Below, piece by piece: positions 41,138 through 49,183 of a DNA stretch of 64,000 nucleotides (position 1 is the stretch's first letter; every line of letters starts with the position of its first letter). A program made the position numbers and the translations under genes. The notes below the pieces were generated by a model that was not told the origin of the DNA, made no database searches, and was given only the letters and a program-made list of their open reading frames with translations. Origin of the DNA: Lumbricus rubellus (taxonomy: Eukaryota; Annelida; Clitellata; Crassiclitellata; Lumbricidae); the NCBI GenBank assembly GCA_945859605.1, contig OX243822.1, forward strand, positions 26,248,185 to 26,312,184, in the 5' to 3' direction.

Positions 41138-41776
41138 TTAAAGTAACATTCCAAGAATAGGAATATTTTTAAATGGTGAATTGGGACCAAGTATAAGACC
41201 TTCACCGCTGATATATCCTGCTCCTCTTTTCATAAACAGACCAGAACCCGATATCGAACTACCCTTTTTCCACGGAGATAGAAAAAGACCTTCCCCAGCA
41301 GGCACTATCTTACAGCATATTCCTCCTTTCTTAACGTACAGCACGCCAGATCCACTTATCGAAGATCCACTTATCGGATGTGAGATCGAAGATCCACTAA
41401 TTTTATCGACAATTTTGGAACCAGCTGCAGAACCCAATCCTGTTAAGGCTCCTGTGGCTAAACTCGGAAGAACACTAGACAGAAGAAACTTTCCGGCTGT
41501 TGCTAAGAACGGTAGAATAGCGCCAATAAATCCGCCTTCGACTCTCGCATTGTCTTCTAATTGCTTTTTACCCATTTTAATTGTCACTCCAGTTCCATTC
41601 TGATACGCTTTAGTTAACTTGTTAATTTGCCTCTGGTTTAGAGCTAATACATGCTCACCAGTTATATCTTCATGAGAAAGTCTTATACTCACCCCAGTTC
41701 CGACTTGAACAGCTCGCTTAATCTTCTCTTTTTGCCCTTCAGAAATATTAACTTTGACCTTAGCGTAAGCGCTCAT
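41138..41776 (-). CDS. pVI/PX-like minor capsid protein with protease sites
   Basis: 212 aa. The N-terminal half contains two related units, GTGVSIRLSHEDITGEHVLALN and GTGVTIKMGKKQL (each a short beta segment), typical of a conserved Polinton virion protein. Then come RVEGG|FIGAIL and a hydrophobic glycine/alanine-rich membrane-interacting region (FLATAGKFLLSSVLPSLATG). The C-terminal third has three sites fitting the adenain consensus (M/I/L)xGx-G: ISGS|G twice and ISGE|G once, set in ISGSSIS repeats, with a YVKKGGICCKI patch between. It is predicted to be processed by the PRO protease. A DNA copy of the ISGSS repeat lies in the spacer at 37618-37662. Confidence 0.7.
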   Translation of the reverse strand: MSAYAKVKVNISEGQKEKIKRAVQVGTGVSIRLSHEDITGEHVLALNQRQINKLTKAYQNGTGVTIKMGKKQLEDNARVEGGFIGAILPFLATAGKFLLSSVLPSLATGALTGLGSAAGSKIVDKISGSSISHPISGSSISGSGVLYVKKGGICCKIVPAGEGLFLSPWKKGSSISGSGLFMKRGAGYISGEGLILGPNSPFKNIPILGMLL

Positions 41777-41800
41777 CTTATATTAAATATAAACTTTAAA

Positions 41801-42574
41801 TTAAACCTCTCTTATGTGAAATCGTATCGACAATTCCTCACCTCTTAAATTAATTAGTTTTCCATTTTGGTCTATTAGTTTTGTTTCCATCGATGAAATA
41901 GAGTATAGCGTTATTGGAAGATAAACCAGATTATGAGGAGATTCGATTATCTTATAACCAGGCCCGACCGATGGAAAGAAAGAATAAATTATGTTCTCCG
42001 TAGTTCCGTTGGCATACGATGATCCTATTATATCACTGGTAACACGTAAACTATTCACGCTGTTTATATCGACTATGTGCTCGGATTCGTTATATCCTTC
42101 GGAGTATACACGACGCTGAAATCCTAGAACGGTGCTAATTGAATTTTCTACTGTAAAATCAACTTTATAGTTCTCATCAATTTCCAAAACAGCCTTCAAA
42201 GTATTGTTATTTGGTTGCAACTTTATACATTGTCCATGACCTTCTTCTTTTAGAATTCTCTGTATGTATTCGTTTAAGTCTTCGATTTCATAGCAACCGG
42301 TTGGAATGTCTAAATCTTCCCATGTTACACCGTTATCTGACGAATATACGAATTTATTATTTGTTTCATCTATATTAGGAAAACTGTAGTAAGTTTCAAG
42401 ATTGACAAGAGCCATTTCATACGTTTTACTTTTGTCCAGTTCGATTAGTGGATTAAATTTCGTTCGAATTCGTGTGTTCCTTTCGCTCAACAAAATGCAA
42501 AAGGATTCTTTAGCTTCTGTGTTGCGTGCAATCGTTTGAGTATTAGATAAAATTTCGTCAAGAAGGGTTTCCAT
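41801..42574 (-). CDS. Penton-like minor capsid protein
   Basis: 257 aa. The sequence TYEMALVNLETYYSFPNID, followed by FVYSSDNGVTWEDLDIPTGCYEIEDLNEYI, is characteristic of the single-jelly-roll minor capsid (penton) proteins of Polintons and adintoviruses. The C-terminal region (HIVDINSVNSLRVTSDIIGSS) continues the barrel. It would cap the five-fold vertices and anchor the fibres encoded at 31528-33396. ATG at 42574 follows CTATCTAAA. Confidence 0.78.
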   Translation of the reverse strand: METLLDEILSNTQTIARNTEAKESFCILLSERNTRIRTKFNPLIELDKSKTYEMALVNLETYYSFPNIDETNNKFVYSSDNGVTWEDLDIPTGCYEIEDLNEYIQRILKEEGHGQCIKLQPNNNTLKAVLEIDENYKVDFTVENSISTVLGFQRRVYSEGYNESEHIVDINSVNSLRVTSDIIGSSYANGTTENIIYSFFPSVGPGYKIIESPHNLVYLPITLYSISSMETKLIDQNGKLINLRGEELSIRFHIREV

Positions 42575-42640
42575 TTTAGATAGCTATTTTTAAACCTAGA
42601 ATATAAAATCTTAAATTTTGTTATCATTTTATTATTGCTT

Positions 42641-43417
42641 TTATTTAATGTAAAATGTATCTAATCCAGATCTGTACCTGCCCTTATTTGTTTTACTAGT
42701 AAGGTCTATAACCACAAAACCATGCGTTTCATCCCACGCAGTTTTGCATAGTTTTCGAAATTCTTCTATAGTCATATCATCTACACCTATATGATCGCTG
42801 TATATATGATTAATATTTTTGAGGTCTTGAGGGAATAGACATATAAAATTGGCATTCTCCCTGATAGTTTGTCTGGGCAGCTTGAAATAATTTTGTGCTA
42901 GGTAAAAGCAATCTACATTACTATGCCTACCTCTTATATAATAGGATTCGCATTTATTTTGCCTCTCTAATTGTAAATCATCAAAAATCATGAGATTCTT
43001 TTTATCTCGACTTAAGTCTCGTGGATCTGGAACATCTTCAGAGGTTTCAAAGAACTTGCATTCTATATCCGATTTTTTGGCCATGTTTTTAGACATCTCC
43101 TCGACTACGGCGGTCGGTGATACATTTAATTTCATTATCTCATCGCGATTATCAAAAAGTCTTATAATTGCTTCCTTTGGTAATTTCTCTTCGAATGCTT
43201 TCTTAAGTATCTTATATTGTGATTGAAATAAACTTTTGCCAAAGATCTGCAGGTTATCGTAGACTAACCAACCAGGTCTCAGTAATAAATTAAGTAGTAA
43301 TATTGTCTTGCCGCATTGAGACTTACCTACGATCAAACCTCTGATGCTTCTTGGTAAGAGAGGACTGTTAAAGCGTTTACTTGATTCTTCATTCCACGAT
43401 AGGTCTTGGACTTCCAT
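42641..43417 (-). CDS. A32/FtsK-HerA-type DNA packaging ATPase
   Basis: 258 aa. Walker A is LIVGKSQCGKTILLLN near residue 30 and Walker B is NLMIFDDLQLE near residue 140. A conserved ARG/sensor region NVDCFYLAQNYFKLPRQTIREN follows, typical of the genome-packaging ATPase shared by Polintons, virophages and large DNA viruses. It is predicted to pump the genome into capsids. Its ATG is only 20 bp from the divergent zinc-ribbon/PLA2 gene, so the two share one AT-rich promoter. Confidence 0.92.
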   Translation of the reverse strand: MEVQDLSWNEESSKRFNSPLLPRSIRGLIVGKSQCGKTILLLNLLLRPGWLVYDNLQIFGKSLFQSQYKILKKAFEEKLPKEAIIRLFDNRDEIMKLNVSPTAVVEEMSKNMAKKSDIECKFFETSEDVPDPRDLSRDKKNLMIFDDLQLERQNKCESYYIRGRHSNVDCFYLAQNYFKLPRQTIRENANFICLFPQDLKNINHIYSDHIGVDDMTIEEFRKLCKTAWDETHGFVVIDLTSKTNKGRYRSGLDTFYIK

Positions 43418-43437
43418 TTTAATTATATTATATTAAA
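43418..43437. promoter_or_regulatory. 20-bp bidirectional AT-rich promoter region
   Basis: The whole spacer between the ATPase and the zinc-ribbon/PLA2 gene is TTTAATTATATTATATTAAA. It supplies TTAAA directly before the ATG on both strands. It is the clearest case of the TATAAA/TTAAA box that touches nearly every start codon in this element. Confidence 0.6.
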
Positions 43438-43974
43438 ATGGAGCACAACTCGTATTGTGTAAAATGTAAGCGACAAACTGAATCTAAAGATGTTCAACGA
43501 GTCGTCAGTAAGAATGGTAGACCTATGCTTAGAGGTATATGCGTTGAATGTGGCGCTAGAAAAACTCAGTTTACTAAAATGTCCACCGCTACAGGTGGAG
43601 ATTTGGTCTCAGCTCTCAATTCTGCTACTTCCAACATTAAACTTCCATGGGCAAAGTACCCAGGTGAACTACATCTTCCAGGACATTCTTTCACGGGTCC
43701 AGGAACTCGATTGGATTTGCGTTTAAACCCTGACGGGACGCCAAAAGACTGGAGTAAACCAGTAGATAGGGTTGATCAAGCAGCCTATCGCCATGACATG
43801 GCTTATGCTAAACATACTGATACAGCAGGGAGAAACGTCGCTGACAGAGCTATGATAGATGAATTAAATAATATACCTAATCCTTCGTTCCGCGAACGAA
43901 TTGAACGATCTATCGTTAAACCGATTTTATCAACGAAAACCCATTTTGGAATGGGGTTGAAAAAAAACCTCTGA
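43438..43974 (+). CDS. Zinc ribbon plus parvovirus-type phospholipase A2 protein
   Basis: 178 aa. Residues 7-38 form a CxxC...CxxC zinc ribbon (YCVKCKRQTESKD then GICVECGARK). Residues ~80-145 resemble the secreted-PLA2 domain of parvovirus VP1: a calcium-loop-like HSFTGPGTRLD segment, then VDQAAYRHDMAYAKH with the His-Asp catalytic pair and the downstream AD residues. Such domains breach endosomal membranes during virion entry. The frame ends in KKNL at a TGA (43972-43974), right after a slippery A AAA AAC. The integrase frame opens in the -1 register at the same place. Alternatively the PLA2 fold may be non-catalytic. Confidence 0.72.
   Translation: MEHNSYCVKCKRQTESKDVQRVVSKNGRPMLRGICVECGARKTQFTKMSTATGGDLVSALNSATSNIKLPWAKYPGELHLPGHSFTGPGTRLDLRLNPDGTPKDWSKPVDRVDQAAYRHDMAYAKHTDTAGRNVADRAMIDELNNIPNPSFRERIERSIVKPILSTKTHFGMGLKKNL
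43962..43968 (+). promoter_or_regulatory. Candidate -1 ribosomal frameshift site (A AAA AAC)
   Basis: The heptamer is in the correct register of the PLA2 frame (aaa aaa aac ctc tga). A -1 slip enters the integrase frame, which has no ATG before its first catalytic aspartate. A stem-loop follows (AACTT-G-CTGAC at 43987-43997 pairs with GTCAG-G-AAGTT at 44016-44026, one G-G mismatch), though 18 nt of spacing is longer than the usual 5-9. Confidence 0.5.
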
Positions 43975-44180
43975 GATGGACAGACCAACTTGCTGACGAA
44001 TTGCATAAACCTATAGTCAGGAAGTTTAGGAAGCGAGTTGTTTATGTTCAGGGAGTGGACAAAGTTTGGGCAGCAGACTTGATTGACATGCAGGCTTATG
44101 CTAAATTTAATTCTGGTGTGAAATATTTGTTAAGCGTCATTGATATATTCTCCAAGTATGCATTTATTCAGCCGTTAAAA
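43968..44180 (+). pseudogene. Integrase, 5' part (interrupted)
   Basis: N-terminal portion of a retroviral-type (RVE) Polinton integrase. It contains the RWTDQLADELHKP lead-in and WAADLIDMQAY with the first catalytic Asp (44076-44078), then the YLLSVIDIFSKYAFI strand. The first in-frame ATG is at 44088, after the catalytic Asp, so ATG-only initiation would give a truncated core. The frame continues open upstream to 43920 and overlaps the PLA2 gene. It is cut at 44180 by a hAT insertion that introduces a stop within two codons. The remaining catalytic residues are at 45031-45741. Confidence 0.88.
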
Positions 44181-45022
44181 CAGTGATGTCAAAGAGCTGG
44201 CCCGCGGGCCATTTCTGGCCCGCCGACGATTTTTTTCTGGCCCGCGGAGCCTTTCCTAAAGATTACAAAATTTGAGGATAAAAGTTCAAATTTTGATATT
44301 TTACAGTCAGCGCCAAATACATAGAAGTTTTTTCTTAATGACGTCACTTTTGGTCAGACGCACACTCGCACAGCTCTTTGTAGACTGTGTGTAGGGCCTA
44401 TCTGTCATAATCTGTGGTAGGTTGGTTGACAAAATTATGAAAGTTACGAAACACTTATAATATTTAAAATGTTGTCAAAATTTAATAAGAAACGAAAGTG
44501 GACATTAAATCAAGACCTTTTCGCGATATTTGGATAGATATGCAGGCCTAGGCCTATTTCTTTGGTGAATACAACAGTTATCCAGTAGGCCTATGTTTAA
44601 TTTGTGAGGAAAACGATAGCGTTGTGAAGGGATAGGCCTACAAGACTTAAACTTAAGGTGATAATTTTTTTTATTGCAAGCTTACTGGTAGACTGTGAGC
44701 CATTTATTTTATGACAATAACTTGATTTAATTACCTTAGGCTTAGACCAAAAGCTTTACGAGTTCTATGTCATGTCCACGACTGATGATGAAAATCAAAA
44801 TTAAGATTTTATAATCCTCCCTATTTGGCTGTTTTGTATGCTAAAAATTGCACCATTTGAGATTTACTTATACAAAAATCTTATGGGAATTGGCTGACCA
44901 AGCCTGGAGCTCCCTCTCAAATCACTATACCCAATTTTTCTCACGAGTTTTGACACCCTGGCCCGCCACTTGTTGGAAGATGTTCATTCTGGCCCGCCAC
45001 TCAAAAAGGTTTGACACCCCTG
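44181..45022 (+). mobile_element. 842-bp non-autonomous hAT inserted in the integrase
   Basis: Begins CAGTGATGTCAAAG and ends TTTGACACCCCTG (an imperfect inverse), flanked by CGTTAAAA on both sides (44173-44180 and 45023-45030), a perfect 8-bp target duplication. CTGGCCCGCGGGCC near the left end and CTGGCCCGCCAC repeats near the right are typical of this widespread hAT group. No transposase is seen. A frame from 44848 reads through its right part into the integrase by chance. Confidence 0.93.
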
Positions 45023-45741
45023 CGTTAAAAGATAAGCGCGGAGAATCTGTGGCAGATGCTTTCGTTAAAATATTTAATACGAGTAAAAGAAGGGGTGAAA
45101 AACTTTGGGTCGATAAGGGATCTGAATTCTATAATAAACAGGTAAAATCATTAGGTATGCAGTTGTACTCAACTGAGAATGAAGAGAAATCTTGTATCGT
45201 AGAAAGATTTAATAGAACAGTGAAAGAGAAAATGTTCAAATATTTTACAGCAAATTCAACTCAGAGATATATCGATGTTTTAGATAATATGGTTAATTTA
45301 TACAACAACACAAGACATTCTTCCATTAAAATGACTCCTGTTAAAGCGAGTATCAAAGCAAACGAATGGGTTGTGTGGATGAATTTATACGGCGACGCTG
45401 TACCTGAAACTGTTAAACCTAAATTTTCGGTAGGAGATAAAGTAAGAATTTCTAAGAAGAAAAAAACATTTGAGAAAGGTTACACAAATCGTTGGACACA
45501 AGAAATTTTTACTATAACACAAATCCAATACACAGACCCTATAACCTATAAAATATCTGACTATCATGGAGAAGAAATAAAAGGGACATTTTATGAAGCT
45601 GAGTTACAATCGACAACGCAAGATACATTTAAAATAGAAAAGATTATAAGAAAAAGAGGAAATCGGTCTTTGGTTAAATGGTTAGGCTATGATGAGTCAT
45701 TCAATACATGGATTGATAATAAAGACTTGATATCATTGTGA
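45023..45741 (+). pseudogene. Integrase, 3' part with chromodomain (interrupted)
   Basis: Carries the second catalytic Asp in LWVDKGSEFYN and the catalytic Glu in CIVERFNRT, separated by 29 residues, shorter than the ~33-35 usual for this family. An SH3-like region follows (KFSVGDKVRISKKK). The C-terminal chromodomain (KIEKIIRKRGNRSLVKWLGY, then FNTWIDNKDL) is typical of Polinton integrases and thought to guide insertion. The coding sequence is intact to the stop at 45741. The 8-bp duplication at the junction (45023-45030) belongs to the hAT insertion. Confidence 0.9.
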
Positions 45742-45894
45742 ATTTACTACTACTATTAGCAAATTGTTTCTACTACAGCCCTTGTGCAATCATTACTTCT
45801 CTATGAATAAGAACACGCTTTAATAACAAGTTCTACTGTTCATTCGCAGCTTGGTATCATCGATTATGTCGAAAGTAGGTCATGAAGCACGCTG

Positions 45895-46005
45895 ACTAAA
45901 AAAAAAAAGGTCGTTAACTTTCTTGGGCGGTCAAAATCGAAAAACAAAATTCTTGACTTTTTGGGACGGATTACAAAAAAAAAAAAGTTAAAAAAAGTTT
46001 TAAAA

Positions 46006-46043
<38 letters not shown>

Positions 46044-46235
46044 AGAAAAAAAAGTTAGAAAAAAAACCTAGAAAAAAAGTTAGAAAAAAAACCTAGAAAA
46101 AAGTTAGAAAAAAACCTAGGAAAAAAGTTAGAAAAAAAAGTTAGAAAAAAAAACCTAGGAAAAAAACTTAGAAAAAAAAACCTAGGAAAAAACTTAGAAA
46201 AAAAAACCTAGGAAAAAAAACTTAGGAAAAAGTTT
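45895..46235. repeat. A-rich tandem repeat (CCTAGAAAAAAAGTTAG units)
   Basis: About 340 bp of A-rich sequence with at least ten alternating CCTAG and GTTAG (or CTTAG) punctuations between A runs of 5-9. It lies downstream of the integrase, within the Polinton. No coding potential. Confidence 0.85.
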
Positions 46236-46890
46236 ATTTGCGTCTTCTTGTCCTGTAAAGTTGTCTATCTGTGCTGCACACGATGCGCTTGAGCGCGCGG
46301 CAATCGCCTACACCAGCCGCTGCATCTAGTTCTAATTGACTCACGAAAATTCTGAAAAATAAATCGTGAGTTACAAAAGAATGTGTGAGTTAATTTGACC
46401 TAGTTCCAGCCGTCATCGCTATTTATAGCCAGGTGTAGGCTGATCTATTATATAGTCATTGCTACAGCCGAGCCTGCGACGTAGCACACACGAGAAGGGT
46501 GGTGGTGGTCACGCACGGACAGACACACACCCGCTCATACACTCCTACGTCTGGCGTCTGACTCAGAGTATAGACGCATCAGCAGCCAAAAAAAAGTCAA
46601 GTTATCCATTATGCTTCTGATTTTAACACCATTTTAGCTTCAATAGGAAAAACACCAGCTTATCCATTCTGTAAAAAAAAGTCGTATCTTAAACCATTTT
46701 ACAAAGAAATTAACTGGTTTCTAGCACTAATTAAACTCATTTTTCTTGAAGGGAAACACCCCCCCCCAGCTTATCCTTTAGCGCCATTTTAACTTAATTT
46801 ATCTTCAATATCAGGCTTCTTAAAAAATAGCTAAGTAATTAATTATGCATCAGGAAAATAATAAAAGACCCCCAAAAAGAAGAGGAGGAA
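46236..46890. other. Non-coding subterminal region of the Polinton
   Basis: No gene is recognised. Several short phrases recur (CACCAGCTTATCCATT near 46650 and CCCAGCTTATCC near 46770, each followed by an ATTTTAxCTT motif), suggesting degenerate ~100-bp repeats. Confidence 0.4.
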
Positions 46891-46897
46891 TCAGGAA

Positions 46898-46986
46898 ATA
46901 ATAAAAGACCTCTTGGTTGACAGTCCAGCGCGCTATCCACTGTACTACCGAGCACCCCCCTCAGGAAATAATAAAAGACATCCAGA
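46898..46986 (-). repeat. Extra internal copy of the TIR tip
   Basis: Repeats the terminal unit (TGTCTTTTATTATTTCCTGA, then GGTGCTCGGTAGTACAGTGG when read on the minus strand) about 120 bp inside the right TIR, ending at CCAAGAGG. This extends further into the tRNA-like sequence than the right TIR itself does. Confidence 0.85.
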
Positions 46987-47026
46987 GGGCAAATATTACA
47001 TCATTTTCAAGGCCTTGGCATATGAA

Positions 47027-47183
47027 GGCGGTGGTCAATCCCCTCTCTCTCGCCGTCTCATCATCCACTGACCGTGTACTCATCATAGCTGAGTCGACAG
47101 TCCAGCGCGCTATCCACTGTACTACCGAGCACCCCCCTCAGGAAATAATAAAAGACATCCAGAAGCGAAGATTTACTACTACT
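47027..47183 (-). repeat. Polinton right terminal inverted repeat
   Basis: 157 bp, the inverse of 31266-31490 except for a deletion between two CGA triplets that removed the ~69 bp carrying the Pol III B box. The following bases TTCGTT (47184-47189) are the right target duplication. Confidence 0.93.
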
Positions 47184-47207
47184 TTCGTTCGTTCGTTCAT
47201 TCATTCG

Positions 47208-47425
47208 TTTTTATGTGCACTTGTTATAGCGCCCCTTCAAGCTCGCTACTCAGAGGCGCTCCCGACTAAAGTCTAAAGAGCGGACACTGCTTCGGAGTTT
47301 CACGCCGAAGCACTGAGCATTTGCGAGTGAAAGATTTTCCCAAGGTTCCTACGCGGCGAATTGAGGTGGATTCGAACCTGCAACCCTCCAGCTGCAAGGC
47401 GACGAAAATACACACTTCACCTCAC
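47208..47425 (-). mobile_element. tRNA-derived SINE copy 7
   Basis: Lies 25 bp outside the Polinton, with a CTTGTTATAGCGCCCCTTCA tail, TTTCACGCCGAAGCACTGAGC body and a GGATTCGAACC B-box complement. It is flanked by TTCG/ATTC repeats on both sides (47184-47205 and 47428-47500). Confidence 0.87.
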
Positions 47426-47591
47426 GTTCGTTTGTTCGCTCATTGATTCGTTCGTTCGTTTGTTCGTTCATTCATTCGTTCGTTCGTTCATTCATTCATT
47501 CTATCCATACATATTTCTTTCTCTTTGTTTCTTTCTTTCTGTTTTTCTATCATTCTGTTTAGATTTCGCTCATTCGCCCATTCAGGCTATT

Positions 47592-47592
<1 letters not shown>

Positions 47593-47622
<30 letters not shown>
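47593..47622. repeat. (GT)n microsatellite
   Basis: Fifteen GT units. Confidence 0.95.
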
Positions 47623-47623
<1 letters not shown>

Positions 47624-47649
47624 GGTTGTTGGCTGTAGGACGAACTCGT

Positions 47650-48600
47650 AATCGTGAACTTGGAGTTAACAAATTCTTCTGAAAATAAACCGCAGGGACT
47701 AATGCGCTTGTTCATTGAACTAATCAATAGTTACTGTTGACAATTAAGCCATAAATTCGTTGTTTAATGATTTAATTAAGTCAAATACTCCGCCCCAGAC
47801 TACCTGAACTGCTTGATTATTTATTACGCTATCCATCTCTTAATTCATTTGTTGATTTTTATCCAGCGCTCTTGAATAAGCCGGTGCCCCGAGCTTGGGT
47901 TTTGAGTGGCGTTTTAGATACCGTATTAGGAGTTTACGATTACGATCCACAAACTTGTCAACTAATTAATTAATTACTTAACTTTTTGTTTATTTATTCA
48001 AACGTTCTGCTTTCCTCCTCTCAATCCAAAATTACGCGGACCTACCTCGAACTATCAGATAAGTTCTCGCGAGATGTCAGACGACTTGTAGCGGAAGTCA
48101 GTTTCAAACATGTTTCCACGTGTTTCCACATTACATGTACATTCGATAGAGGGCTGTAAATCGCTAAATAATGATCTCGCCCGCAATGACCCAGCCTACA
48201 TCTTTCATTGTCTGCCCGGAGAATACTTCCCCCATCGCAGACGGGAGTCTTTCTTTGATTATCTGGGCCACGATATGGATCTGCCTTCCCCCTTCCCCTA
48301 TCCCTGTCGTCTACGCCTCTCGCACTCCCCCATTATTTATTGGCGTTCTCTGCAGGTGCTTCATTTATTCCAGCCACGTCAGGAATAGACCAACAAAGGC
48401 CGTGGTTCTAATCGAATGTCCCTCTTCCCCTCCTCCCTTGAACGGTTCAAGCGTAATAACACGAACAATATTGATCATTTTCTTTTTAGAGCGCCCGCTA
48501 TTATACGACAGGAAACACAACTGATTACAGTGAACGCTGCTTACGTATAATAATAGATTCTGCGGAATTTTAGTTCAGTAACTCACTGTTATAAAATGAA
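47650..48600. other. Intergenic DNA upstream of the NHS-like gene
   Basis: No gene is supported. Overlapping open frames at 48110-48524 lie in moderately GC-rich DNA but have no recognisable features. Confidence 0.4.
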
Positions 48601-48689
48601 GCTGCTAAATTAAAATTTCAGAAGTTAGGTTTGAAAGAGTCTAATAATTTTGAATTAGAAAGTTGGCGCGAAACTCTGAATAAAAATGC

Positions 48690-49183
48690 CAGAAAATTAA
48701 TATTTCCGAATGAGGACTCTACGCGGATATCTGTCGTCGTGGTTTGTGTTCTGGCGAGGGGCGTGCGGACGCTTGAGTCAACAGCGACGTTTACATTGAT
48801 TGGCCAGGTACGCACGAGAGTTGAGTTTCGAGCGCTGCGTGTTACGGCGTGTGTTGAAGTTTACGAAAACAACAACAAATAACTGGATTATTTAATGATT
48901 TGCGTGAAAAAATCGAGAAATAAACTAATCTAAGAAATGCTACTGTGAAAGCCGATTATCGAAATGGATTACGAAAAGTTTTAAAGACGAGAAGTTTAAG
49001 TTTGAAGCGACTTATCGTCTGCCTTGTTCTAGGCTGTCTTATCTTTATTTTGATGGCTACGTTCTTGTTTCAACTTGGGCATTTTGTTAAATCGAGGGAT
49101 TTAGTTGCATTTTCGGGGCATTTATGGCGTAATTTGGCCACGTAGTATGAGGCAAATTTGCCTGAGAACTGTAGCGTACAAGA
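48690..49183 (+). promoter_or_regulatory. Probable promoter/5' leader of the NHS-like gene
   Basis: A CpG-enriched patch (about 48715-48860) precedes the first coding exon by roughly 330 bp, and the leader contains short upstream frames. The precise transcription start cannot be read from sequence. Confidence 0.4.

Larger units (their letters stand above)
31266..47183 (-). mobile_element. Polinton/Maverick (adintovirus-like) element, 15.9 kb
   Basis: The element starts AGTAGTAGTAAATC and ends with its exact inverse GATTTACTACTACT. It is bounded by TTCGTT at 31260-31265 and TTCGTT at 47184-47189, a perfect 6-bp target duplication as expected for Polintons. Between the inverted repeats lie the hallmark genes: type B DNA polymerase, integrase, packaging ATPase, cysteine protease, major and minor capsid proteins. 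All are intronless and almost all intact; only the integrase is broken, by a hAT insertion. Eleven other structural or accessory frames pack the minus strand with short AT-rich spacers. An integrated virus-like element of this completeness suggests recent mobility, though the present copy has an interrupted integrase. Confidence 0.97.

Noticed and set aside
44848..45741. 297-codon integrase frame starting at 44848
   Set aside because: The first ~59 codons come from the inserted hAT element; only the part from about 45031 is integrase.
48110..48524. Overlapping 92- and 117-codon frames
   Set aside because: Two frames open over the same pyrimidine-rich stretch, no domain signature and no splice context.
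48945..49145. 66-codon frame with a hydrophobic segment in the NHS-like leader
   Set aside because: No ATG start (GTG) and no similarity; treated as leader sequence.
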